Of a stretch of 49,067 nucleotides of DNA, positions 1 through 6,365 are shown in pieces. The translations under genes and the position numbers were made by a program. The stretch's first letter is position 1, and each line of letters starts with the position of its first letter. The stretch covers positions 1-49,067 of the forward strand of contig CBFHAI010000030.1 in NCBI GenBank assembly GCA_965653565.1, in the 5' to 3' direction. The notes under the pieces were generated by a model. The model worked only from the letters and a program-made list of their open reading frames with translations. It was not told the DNA's origin and did no database searches. Source of the stretch: JALCLA01 sp965653565. Its GTDB lineage: Bacteria; Pseudomonadota; Gammaproteobacteria; Xanthomonadales; Xanthomonadaceae.

Positions 1-52
1 TAGTGGCTTCCGAAGCCATTGGTCGGGGGTTCGAATCCCTCCGGGCGCGCCA
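1..52 (+). tRNA. tRNA-Arg (anticodon CCG), 3' part only
   Basis: The window opens inside a tRNA. Positions 3-19 form an anticodon stem-loop (GTGGC/GCCAT around the loop TTCCGAA), giving anticodon CCG, which reads the arginine codon CGG. A T-arm with the loop TTCGAAT follows at 26-42, then the 3' half of the acceptor stem and an encoded CCA at 50-52. The D-arm and the 5' acceptor strand lie upstream of the window. Confidence 0.9.
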
Positions 53-158
53 ATCACCGCCGGTTTTTGCCGCCATGCGCAGAAGCCGCCTCGGACTTCC
101 GCCGTTTCGCCGCCTCCACGACACCGTTGGCTGCACCGATTCGGTGGCGCGCCGGGGC

Positions 159-1235
159 ATGCGGCAGAATCGTTGGGTGAGTACCCGCCGCTTCCTGTTG
201 TTCGCCGCCGCGTTCTGGACCGTGTTCGGCCTGCTGGCCGGCATCCAGGTGTGGATCAGCATGATCACGCACGGCCATTCGGTGCCGTGGCTGATCGGCT
301 ATTACCTGCTGGTCTGGATCGCGTGGCTGCTGCCGACCTATTTCATCGTGCAGCTCACCCGGCTGTTTTCCGTGATTGCGCCGCAGCCGCGCGTGATCGC
401 GATCCACATCGCGGCCGCGACCGTGATCGCCGTGCTGCATTCGCTGTACGAGATCGGGCTGATGGTCTGGATGCGGCCGTACGACCGCATGACGGCCGAT
501 CTGTCCGAGCTCGACGTCGGCCAGATCCTGTTCTCGCGCTTGCCGATGGAATGGATTCTCTATTGTCTGGTGCTCGGCGGCGTGCTGGCGTTCGAGTACT
601 ACCAGCGCTATCACGAACGCGCGCTGCGGGCGGCGCAACTGGAGCGTTCGCTGGTCGATGCCAAGTTGCATGCGCTGGAGTTGCAGTTGCAGCCGCATTT
701 CCTGTTCAACACGCTTAACGGCATCGCCGGGCTGGTGCGCACCAATCATCGCGAGCAGGCCGTGACGATGATCGCGGGCCTGGCCGACCTGCTGCGTTAT
801 TCGCTCGATCACGCCGGCCGCCAGCGCGTATCGCTGGCCGAGGAAATCGACATGCTCGGGCGTTATCTGGAGATCGAGAAGGCGCGCTTTCCCGATCGCA
901 TGTCGTTCCGCATCGCGCTGTCGGACGATGCGCGGCGCGCCGCGGTGCCGATCCTGATTCTGCAGCCGCTGGCGGAGAACGCAGTGCGTCACGGCATCGC
1001 GCGCACGGCCGCGGCCGGCACGATCGAGCTGGAGGCGAACCGGGTCGGCGAGCGTCTGCATATCCGCATGCGCAACAGCGGCACGCTGGATGTCGCGCCG
1101 GTCGAAGGCATCGGGCTGAAGAACACGCGTGAGCGCCTCGCCAACCTCTACGGTGACGGCGCGCATTTCAGCGTGACGGCGATGAACGGCGGCGTGCTCG
1201 CCGTGCTCGATCTGCCGTTCACGGCGGTGGCATGA
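159..1235 (+). CDS. LytS/AlgZ-type membrane sensor histidine kinase
   Basis: Predicted 358-residue sensor kinase. Four hydrophobic segments occupy about residues 5-140 (the last near 128-145), followed by a short coiled linker. The His_kinase family motif QPHFLFNTLN puts the phosphorylated histidine at about residue 180, and a HATPase domain carries the N-box ILQPLAENAVRHG. This LytS/YehU/AlgZ class lacks a standard HisKA dimerisation domain. The open frame reaches back into the tRNA, so the start must be downstream; ATG 159 sits just before the first membrane segment, but ATG 75 or GTG 177 are possible. The stop overlaps the next start (ATGA), so it is co-translated with its LytTR regulator. 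The input signal cannot be read from sequence. Confidence 0.88.
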   Translation: MRQNRWVSTRRFLLFAAAFWTVFGLLAGIQVWISMITHGHSVPWLIGYYLLVWIAWLLPTYFIVQLTRLFSVIAPQPRVIAIHIAAATVIAVLHSLYEIGLMVWMRPYDRMTADLSELDVGQILFSRLPMEWILYCLVLGGVLAFEYYQRYHERALRAAQLERSLVDAKLHALELQLQPHFLFNTLNGIAGLVRTNHREQAVTMIAGLADLLRYSLDHAGRQRVSLAEEIDMLGRYLEIEKARFPDRMSFRIALSDDARRAAVPILILQPLAENAVRHGIARTAAAGTIELEANRVGERLHIRMRNSGTLDVAPVEGIGLKNTRERLANLYGDGAHFSVTAMNGGVLAVLDLPFTAVA

Positions 1236-2014
1236 ACGCCGCCGCACAAGCCTCGTTCAAAGTGCTGATCGTCGACGACGAACCGCTGGCGCGTGAGGGG
1301 CTGAGCGCGTTGCTGTCGGTGGATCCGGACGTGGTGATCGCAGGACAGGGCTCCGGCGTCGATGCGGTGGCGCTGATCGCGCGGCTGCGGCCGGACATCC
1401 TGTTTCTCGACATCCAGATGCCGGAAGTCGATGGCTTCGCGCTGCTGGAACTGGTCGGCGCCGACGCGGTGCCGGCGATCGTGTTCGTCACCGCGTTCGA
1501 TCGCTACGCCCTGCGCGCGTTCGAAGTGCACGCGCTCGACTATCTACTCAAGCCCTTCACCGACGCGCGTTTCGCCGGCGCCCTGGCGCGCGCCAAGCAA
1601 CAGGTGCTCGACCGCCGCCAGGGCCAACTCGACGGCCGCATCGCGCAGTTGCTGCGCGCACAACAATCGCCGCGCACGCGGTTCCTGATTCCGGCGCGCG
1701 GCAAGACCGTCGTGGTCGACGCCGGCAGCATCGACTGGATCGAGGCCGCCGACTACTACGTCTGCCTGCACTGCGGCAGCGAGCAGCACTTGCTGCGCGA
1801 GACGATGGACGATATCGAGCGCCAGCTCGATCCGCAGCAATTCTTCCGCGCGCATCGCTCGGCCATCGTCAATCTGGCGCGCGTGCGCGAAATCCATCCC
1901 TTGTTCCGCGGCGATTGCGAACTCAAGCTCGCCGATGGGGCCGCCGTGCGCCTGAGCCGCAACCGGCGTCACGAGTTCGAGGCGCGCTTCGCCCAGTTCG
2001 GAGTGCGCCGCTAG
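1232..2014 (+). CDS. LytTR-family response regulator (AlgR/LytR type)
   Basis: A 260-residue response regulator. The receiver domain spans about residues 10-125, with the acidic pair in IVDDEP, the phospho-acceptor Asp at about residue 60 in LFLDIQMPEVDG, and the conserved Lys in LLKPF. A LytTR DNA-binding domain spans about residues 150-255 (FFRAHRSAIVNLARVREI, ending RLSRNRRHEFE). LytTR proteins typically bind pairs of short direct repeats about two helical turns apart. Such a pair begins 14 bp past its stop codon, ahead of the sulfur operon, which is therefore its most likely local target. It overlaps the kinase gene by four bases and is its obvious partner. Class assignment is secure; targets are inferred. 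Confidence 0.92.
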   Translation: MNAAAQASFKVLIVDDEPLAREGLSALLSVDPDVVIAGQGSGVDAVALIARLRPDILFLDIQMPEVDGFALLELVGADAVPAIVFVTAFDRYALRAFEVHALDYLLKPFTDARFAGALARAKQQVLDRRQGQLDGRIAQLLRAQQSPRTRFLIPARGKTVVVDAGSIDWIEAADYYVCLHCGSEQHLLRETMDDIERQLDPQQFFRAHRSAIVNLARVREIHPLFRGDCELKLADGAAVRLSRNRRHEFEARFAQFGVRR

Positions 2015-2027
2015 CGATCCGCCGCGA

Positions 2028-2064
2028 TCGCCCGTTCGCTGCACCGCGTCGCCCGTTGGCTGCA
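2028..2064 (+). promoter_or_regulatory. Paired direct repeats, candidate LytTR regulator binding site
   Basis: Two 16-bp copies, TCGCCCGTTCGCTGCA (2028-2043) and TCGCCCGTTGGCTGCA (2049-2064), differ at one base and are offset by exactly 21 bp, two helical turns. The core CCGTTCGCT resembles the AlgR consensus CCGTTCGTC, and 21-bp phasing is the usual layout for LytTR dimers. The pair sits in the 112-bp gap between the LytTR regulator and the sulfur operon. A possible -10 box, GATACT, lies at 2101-2106, a Shine-Dalgarno GGAG at 2117-2120, and the ATG at 2127. No good -35 is seen, consistent with activator dependence. Confidence 0.5.
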
Positions 2065-2126
2065 AAACGATTTCGCCCGCCGAAGCGGCGACGCAGTCTC
2101 GATACTGGCCAACCGCGGAGCACCCC

Positions 2127-3053
2127 ATGAAGCCGTTCGTTTATCTGTTTGCATGTCTGTACGCCTTGTGTTCGATGCCGGTCTTTGCAACGGACGACCC
2201 ACGCAGCGCCCTGGTCGTCGATGCGACATGGTTGGCCGATCACCTTCACGATGCCGACTTGGTATTGCTGCACGTCGGCGATGAAAACGAGTTCAAGGAA
2301 AACGGCCACATCCCCGGCGCCCGGCTGGTGTCGCTGGAAGATATCTCCGTCTCCGAGCACACCAGCACCGGTCTGATGCTGCAGATGCCGGACGCGGAGG
2401 ATCTGCGCGCGCGACTGCAGAAGCTCGGCATCTCCGACGATTCGCGCATCGTCGTGTACTACGGCAAGGATTGGGTCAGTCCCAGCACGCGTGTCGTCTT
2501 CACCCTGCAATACGCCGGACTCGGCGAGCGCACCCGGCTGCTCGATGGCGGCATGCAGGCGTGGGTGCGCAACGGCGGTACGTTGAGCACGGAAAAACCG
2601 TCGACCGCGCCCGGCAAATTGTCGGTTTTGAATACGCAGCCGCTGGTGGTGGATGCCGACTACGTGCGTGCGCATCTGGATTCGCCGGGCATCGCGATCG
2701 TCGACGGACGCGCAGCGATCTATTACGACGGCGTCGAATCCGGCGGCGCGCATGGCCAGCGCGATCGCGCCGGCCACGTCAAGGGTGCGCGTAGCATTCC
2801 CTACACCGAGATCACCGACGAACAACTGCTGCTGCGCTCGCAGGCCGAGCTGAAAACCTTGTTCGAGCAGGCCGGTGTGCAGCCGGGCGATACGATCGTC
2901 GGCTACTGCCACATCGGACAGCAGGCTACCGCGATGTTGTTTGCGGCGCGTCTGCTTGGCCATCCGGTGAAGCTGTACGACGGGTCGTTCCAGGATTGGT
3001 CGCGCGGCAGCGACAACCCGGTCGAAATCGTCGCCGCAAGCCGCGCGCAATGA
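2127..3053 (+). CDS. Exported two-domain rhodanese (sulfurtransferase)
   Basis: 308 residues with an N-terminal signal peptide (MKPFVYLFACLYALCSMPVFA), so periplasmic. Two rhodanese domains: residues about 30-150, where the loop position reads YYGKDW and lacks cysteine (the usual inactive first domain), and about 165-295, with the catalytic loop YCHIGQQAT and Cys at about 261. Family role: transfer of sulfane sulfur from thiosulfate or a persulfide to a thiophilic acceptor. ATG 2127 is preceded by GGAG 6 bp upstream. The stop overlaps the next gene by four bases, beginning a five-gene translationally coupled run. Likely role here, by inference: supplying or processing sulfane sulfur next to the YeeE/YedE transporters. 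Confidence 0.9.
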   Translation: MKPFVYLFACLYALCSMPVFATDDPRSALVVDATWLADHLHDADLVLLHVGDENEFKENGHIPGARLVSLEDISVSEHTSTGLMLQMPDAEDLRARLQKLGISDDSRIVVYYGKDWVSPSTRVVFTLQYAGLGERTRLLDGGMQAWVRNGGTLSTEKPSTAPGKLSVLNTQPLVVDADYVRAHLDSPGIAIVDGRAAIYYDGVESGGAHGQRDRAGHVKGARSIPYTEITDEQLLLRSQAELKTLFEQAGVQPGDTIVGYCHIGQQATAMLFAARLLGHPVKLYDGSFQDWSRGSDNPVEIVAASRAQ

Positions 3054-3571
3054 ACACGCAGCGGCCACCGCGCGCCTACGCCGATCCGTATCTGGCCGGC
3101 GCCGCGCTCGGATTGGTGTTGCTGGGCGCCTTCGTGCTGGTCGGGCGCGGGCTCGGTGCATCGGGCGCGTTCGCGAGCACGGCGGCGGGCGCCGTCGCCG
3201 CGATCGCCCCGTCGCAGGCCGCCGCCAGTCCGCTGTTCTCGCACTATCTGAGCGGGCAGGGACCCTGGCTGGAGTGGCTGAGTTTCGAATTGCTCGGCGT
3301 ACTGCTCGGCGCGTGGTTGTCGGCCGCGCTGGCCGGCCGCTTGCGCGTGAGCGTCGAACGCTCGCCGACGATCACGCGTGCCGCGCGGCTGTCGCTCGCG
3401 TTCGGCGGCGGCCTGCTGATGGCCGCGGGCGCCGTGCTGGCGCGCGGCTGCACCAGCGGCCAGGCACTGACCGGCGGCGCCTTGCTCAGCGTCGGCAGCT
3501 GGCTGTTCCTCGGCGCGGCGTTCGCGGCCGCGTATGCGTTCGCGCCGCTGCTGCGCAGGTTGTGGTCATGA
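3050..3571 (+). CDS. YeeE/YedE-family sulfur transporter, half-size subunit 1
   Basis: 173-residue membrane protein with hydrophobic segments at about 15-35, 80-105, 125-145 and 150-170. The YeeE/YedE sulfur-transport signature with its conserved cysteine appears as ARGCTSGQALTGGALLS. In full-length members such as TsuA, conserved membrane cysteines pass thiosulfate across the inner membrane. Here the fold is split over two adjacent genes, a common arrangement (PmpA/PmpB-like), so this probably pairs with the next product. ATG 3050 overlaps the rhodanese stop as ATGA, and its own stop overlaps the next start the same way. Substrate (thiosulfate or another sulfane-sulfur species) is inferred from family and neighbours. 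Confidence 0.87.
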   Translation: MNTQRPPRAYADPYLAGAALGLVLLGAFVLVGRGLGASGAFASTAAGAVAAIAPSQAAASPLFSHYLSGQGPWLEWLSFELLGVLLGAWLSAALAGRLRVSVERSPTITRAARLSLAFGGGLLMAAGAVLARGCTSGQALTGGALLSVGSWLFLGAAFAAAYAFAPLLRRLWS

Positions 3572-4143
3572 GCGCGCCGTTGATTCCGGAAGACGCGGTC
3601 GGCGTGTCGCTGCTGGCGGCAGTGGCGCTCGGTATCGGTTTTGGCTTCGCGCTCGAGCGCGCCGGCCTCGGCAGCGCGCGAAAACTGGCAAGCCAGTTCT
3701 ACGGTCGCGACCACGCCGTGCTGAAAGTGATGTTCAGCGCGTTGCTGGTCGCGATGCTCGGTGTGTTCTGGCTGGCGCGCTTCGGCCTGCTCGATCTGCA
3801 GGCCCTGTACGTGCCGGACACCTTCGTCTGGCCGCAGTTGGTCGGCGGATTGGTGTTCGGCGCGGGGCTGATCGTCGCAGGCTTGTGCCCGGGCACCGCC
3901 TGCGTCTCGGCCGCGACGGGGCGGCTCGACGGCGTCTTCGTGCTGCTCGGATTGCTGGTCGGCATGGTCGTCGTCGGACTGTCGCTGGATCGCTTCCTGG
4001 CATTCCACGAAAGCACCGCGCATGGTCCGTGGACCTTGCCGGAATTCTTCGGACTGTCCCATGGCAGCGTCGTCGCGGCGGTGGTGCTGCTGGCACTGGT
4101 CGCGTTCGGCCTCTGCGAGTGGATCGAAAGGCGCGCACGATGA
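3568..4143 (+). CDS. YeeE/YedE-family sulfur transporter, half-size subunit 2
   Basis: 191 residues with about four to five membrane segments (near 12-30, 55-75, 90-112, 118-140, 165-185). The second half of the YeeE/YedE fold is recognisable from GAGLIVAGLCPGTACVSAATGRLDG, where the CPGTAC motif holds two cysteines of the type implicated in sulfur relay. With the preceding 173-residue protein it should form one complete transporter. ATG 3568 overlaps the upstream stop by four bases, and the next gene starts in the last codon, so stoichiometric synthesis is likely. Family is clear; substrate is inferred. Confidence 0.87.
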   Translation: MSAPLIPEDAVGVSLLAAVALGIGFGFALERAGLGSARKLASQFYGRDHAVLKVMFSALLVAMLGVFWLARFGLLDLQALYVPDTFVWPQLVGGLVFGAGLIVAGLCPGTACVSAATGRLDGVFVLLGLLVGMVVVGLSLDRFLAFHESTAHGPWTLPEFFGLSHGSVVAAVVLLALVAFGLCEWIERRAR

Positions 4144-4667
4144 GCCACGCTGTTCGCATCGCACTCATCGTGGCGACGCTGTGCGCCGGGGCGTTGTCGG
4201 CGCTTGCGGGCAGCCCGCAGCCACCGCCTGCCGCCGATGAAATCACGGCCATCGAACTGGCCGAATGGATTCGCGCCCGACGGCCGGGCGTGCTGCTGCT
4301 CGACGTCCGCTCGACGGATGCCTTGCAGCTTGACGGCCTGCCCGGAGCGCATCCGGCAACCGACTTCGAATCGATCGCACCGGCTGCCGACAGCACGGTG
4401 ATCCTGTACGGCGATCGGCAAGTCGAGGAAACCGTCGCCGAGCGCTTGCGCGACCGAGGGAGCTCGCAGCGCGTCCTGCGCCTGCACGGCGGCGTCGAGG
4501 CGTGGAACGCGCAGGTGATGTTTCCGATCCTGCGCGGCGACGCGTCCACGCGCCAGCAGCGCGAGTTCGCGCCGCGCGCGCAACTGAGCCGCTATTTCGG
4601 CGGCACGCCGCGCGCTCTGGCGCCCGGCGCACCGGTCGACCGCAAGCGGAGCCGACGCGGATGTTGA
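4140..4667 (+). CDS. Exported rhodanese-like protein lacking the loop cysteine
   Basis: 175 residues with a signal peptide (hydrophobic core IALIVATLCAGALSALAG) and one rhodanese-like domain, residues about 35-125 (LLLDVRSTDALQLDGLPGA, then LHGGVEAWN). At the active-site loop the sequence reads VILYGDRQVEETVAERL, with no cysteine, so classical sulfurtransferase chemistry through this loop is not expected. The tail is basic and ends in cysteine as the last residue (SRRGC). It may bind or scaffold sulfur compounds, or use the terminal cysteine; neither can be proved from sequence. It overlaps the transporter gene upstream by four bases and the desulfurase gene downstream by seven. Confidence 0.75.
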   Translation: MSHAVRIALIVATLCAGALSALAGSPQPPPAADEITAIELAEWIRARRPGVLLLDVRSTDALQLDGLPGAHPATDFESIAPAADSTVILYGDRQVEETVAERLRDRGSSQRVLRLHGGVEAWNAQVMFPILRGDASTRQQREFAPRAQLSRYFGGTPRALAPGAPVDRKRSRRGC

Positions 4668-6049
4668 GCAAGGCACTCGATCGGCCATCGCCGATGTCGC
4701 CGTCGACGGACGAAGCCTTCGATTTCGCCGCCCTCCGTCGGCGCGAATTCGCGCGGCTCGACGATCAGGCTCACTGCTATCTCGACTACACCGGCAGCGC
4801 CCTGTACGGCGCCTCGCAACTGCGCGCGCACGCGCAGTTGCTGGAATCGGGTGTGTTCGGCAATCCGCATTCGGAGTCGAGCACCGCACGCGCGAGCACC
4901 GCGATCATCGAACAGGCGCGCACGGCGGTGCTGCGCTTCTTCGAGGTCGATGCGGCCAGCCACGTGGTGTGCTTCACCGCCAACAGCAGTGCGGCGATCA
5001 AGCTGGTCGCCGAAAGTTATCCGTTCGGCGCGCGCTGCAATCTGCTGCTCTCGGCCGACAATCACAACTCGATCAACGGCATTCGCGAGTACGCGCGCGC
5101 CGCCGGCGCCACGACGCGCATCCTGCCGCTCAACGCTGCACTCGAGCTGGCGCAGCCGCAGCAGCGGCTTGTGGAGGCGGCCAAGGACGGCGCCGGCTTG
5201 CTGGCGTTTCCGGCGCAATCGAATTTTTCCGGTGTGCGCCACCCGCTGGACATGGTGCGACAGGCGCGCGCGTTGGGGTTCGATGTCCTGCTCGACGCTG
5301 CCGCCTTCATTCCCAGCCACCCGCTGAACCTGCGCGATTGCCCGGCGGATTTCGCCGTGCTGTCGTTCTACAAACTGTTCGGCTATCCGACCGGATTGGG
5401 CGCGCTCGTGATGCGGCGCGATGCGATGCGCAAGTTGCGCCGTCCCTGGTTCGCCGGCGGCACGGTGCGCTACGCCTCGGTGCTCGCCGATGCGCATCGG
5501 CTCCAGGAGGGGGCCGAAGGCTTCGAAGACGGCACGCCGGATTTCCTCGGTATCGCGGCGTTGCCGGCGGGCTTTGCTTTGCTGGAACAAGTCGGCATGC
5601 CGCGGCTGCGCCGCCGGGTCGCGGCGTTGACCGGCGATCTGTTCGAGCGGCTGAAGCGACTGCGACATGCGAACGGCGCGCCGCTGATCCGGCTGTACGG
5701 CCCAGGCGGACTCGCCAACCGTGGCGGCGCGTTAAGCTTCAACGTGCTCGATCGGCATGGCCGCCCGCGACCTTTCATGCAGATCGAAGCCGCCGCGCGC
5801 GACGCCGGCATCTCGGTCCGCGGCGGCTGCTTCTGCAATCCCGGCGCTTCCGAAGCGGCGTTCGGCGTCGACCCGGCGCGGTTGACGAAGTGCCTGCGCG
5901 AACTCGACGGCGAGTTCACGGCACCGCGCTTCTCCACCTGCACCGGCACCGAAGTCGGCGCCATCCGCGCCTCGCTCGGCCTGGCCAACGACAGTGGCGA
6001 TATCGACAGGTTGATCCAATTGCTGGCCGGTTTCAGCGAGCGCGACTGA
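4661..6049 (+). CDS. Class V aminotransferase, Mo-cofactor-sulfurase-like cysteine desulfurase
   Basis: 462 residues, PLP-dependent fold type I, predicted cytoplasmic. The Schiff-base lysine is about K238 in SFYKLFGYPTG; the GYPTGLGAL and RGGCFCNPGASEAAFG motifs (Cys at about 390 and 392) are those of the N-terminal domain of molybdenum-cofactor sulfurases (MOCOS/ABA3) rather than of IscS. Family reaction: cysteine to alanine plus an enzyme persulfide. The C-terminal MOSC domain of MOCOS is absent. ATG 4661 overlaps the previous stop, making this the last gene of the coupled sulfur operon. It may process imported sulfur or load sulfur on an acceptor; the acceptor is unknown. Confidence 0.82.
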   Translation: MLSKALDRPSPMSPSTDEAFDFAALRRREFARLDDQAHCYLDYTGSALYGASQLRAHAQLLESGVFGNPHSESSTARASTAIIEQARTAVLRFFEVDAASHVVCFTANSSAAIKLVAESYPFGARCNLLLSADNHNSINGIREYARAAGATTRILPLNAALELAQPQQRLVEAAKDGAGLLAFPAQSNFSGVRHPLDMVRQARALGFDVLLDAAAFIPSHPLNLRDCPADFAVLSFYKLFGYPTGLGALVMRRDAMRKLRRPWFAGGTVRYASVLADAHRLQEGAEGFEDGTPDFLGIAALPAGFALLEQVGMPRLRRRVAALTGDLFERLKRLRHANGAPLIRLYGPGGLANRGGALSFNVLDRHGRPRPFMQIEAAARDAGISVRGGCFCNPGASEAAFGVDPARLTKCLRELDGEFTAPRFSTCTGTEVGAIRASLGLANDSGDIDRLIQLLAGFSERD

Positions 6050-6365
6050 TCGATCGCGTAACAGAGGCATCGCAACACGTCCTCAGATACGCGCGCAGCA
6101 CCGCGCACTGAGCCGCCAACGGCGCGATCGATGTACGCGCGTGAGCGCAAATCGCGGAAGCAAGCGGATCTTCGAAAACATTCGTGACGCCCGCGAAGCT
6201 GGCGTCCGCCTGGCACCGGCTCCGCACGACGTATGTCATGCCGGCAGCCATGCGGACTGCGGCGGACGCGCCTGGCGATGCCACTGTGGCTATGATTGCG
6301 ATCGACGCACACCGGCCCGCGGTGACGCGACCCGCAGCTTTCTGACGGCTGGAGGCAAGGCAACG
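6050..6365. other. 316-bp intergenic region with one possible -10 box
   Basis: No convincing gene. A frame continuous with the following GGDEF/EAL protein starts at 6141, but its first 75 codons are rich in Arg, Cys and Gly and do not resemble a protein, so they are treated as untranslated. A possible -10 hexamer TATGAT lies at 6291-6296, with no clear -35 at 16-18 bp. No terminator is evident after the desulfurase gene. Confidence 0.4.

Noticed and set aside
3..158. In-frame upstream extension of the histidine kinase
   Set aside because: The extension begins inside the tRNA-Arg and is not kinase-like; a start at 159 (or 75/177) is needed.
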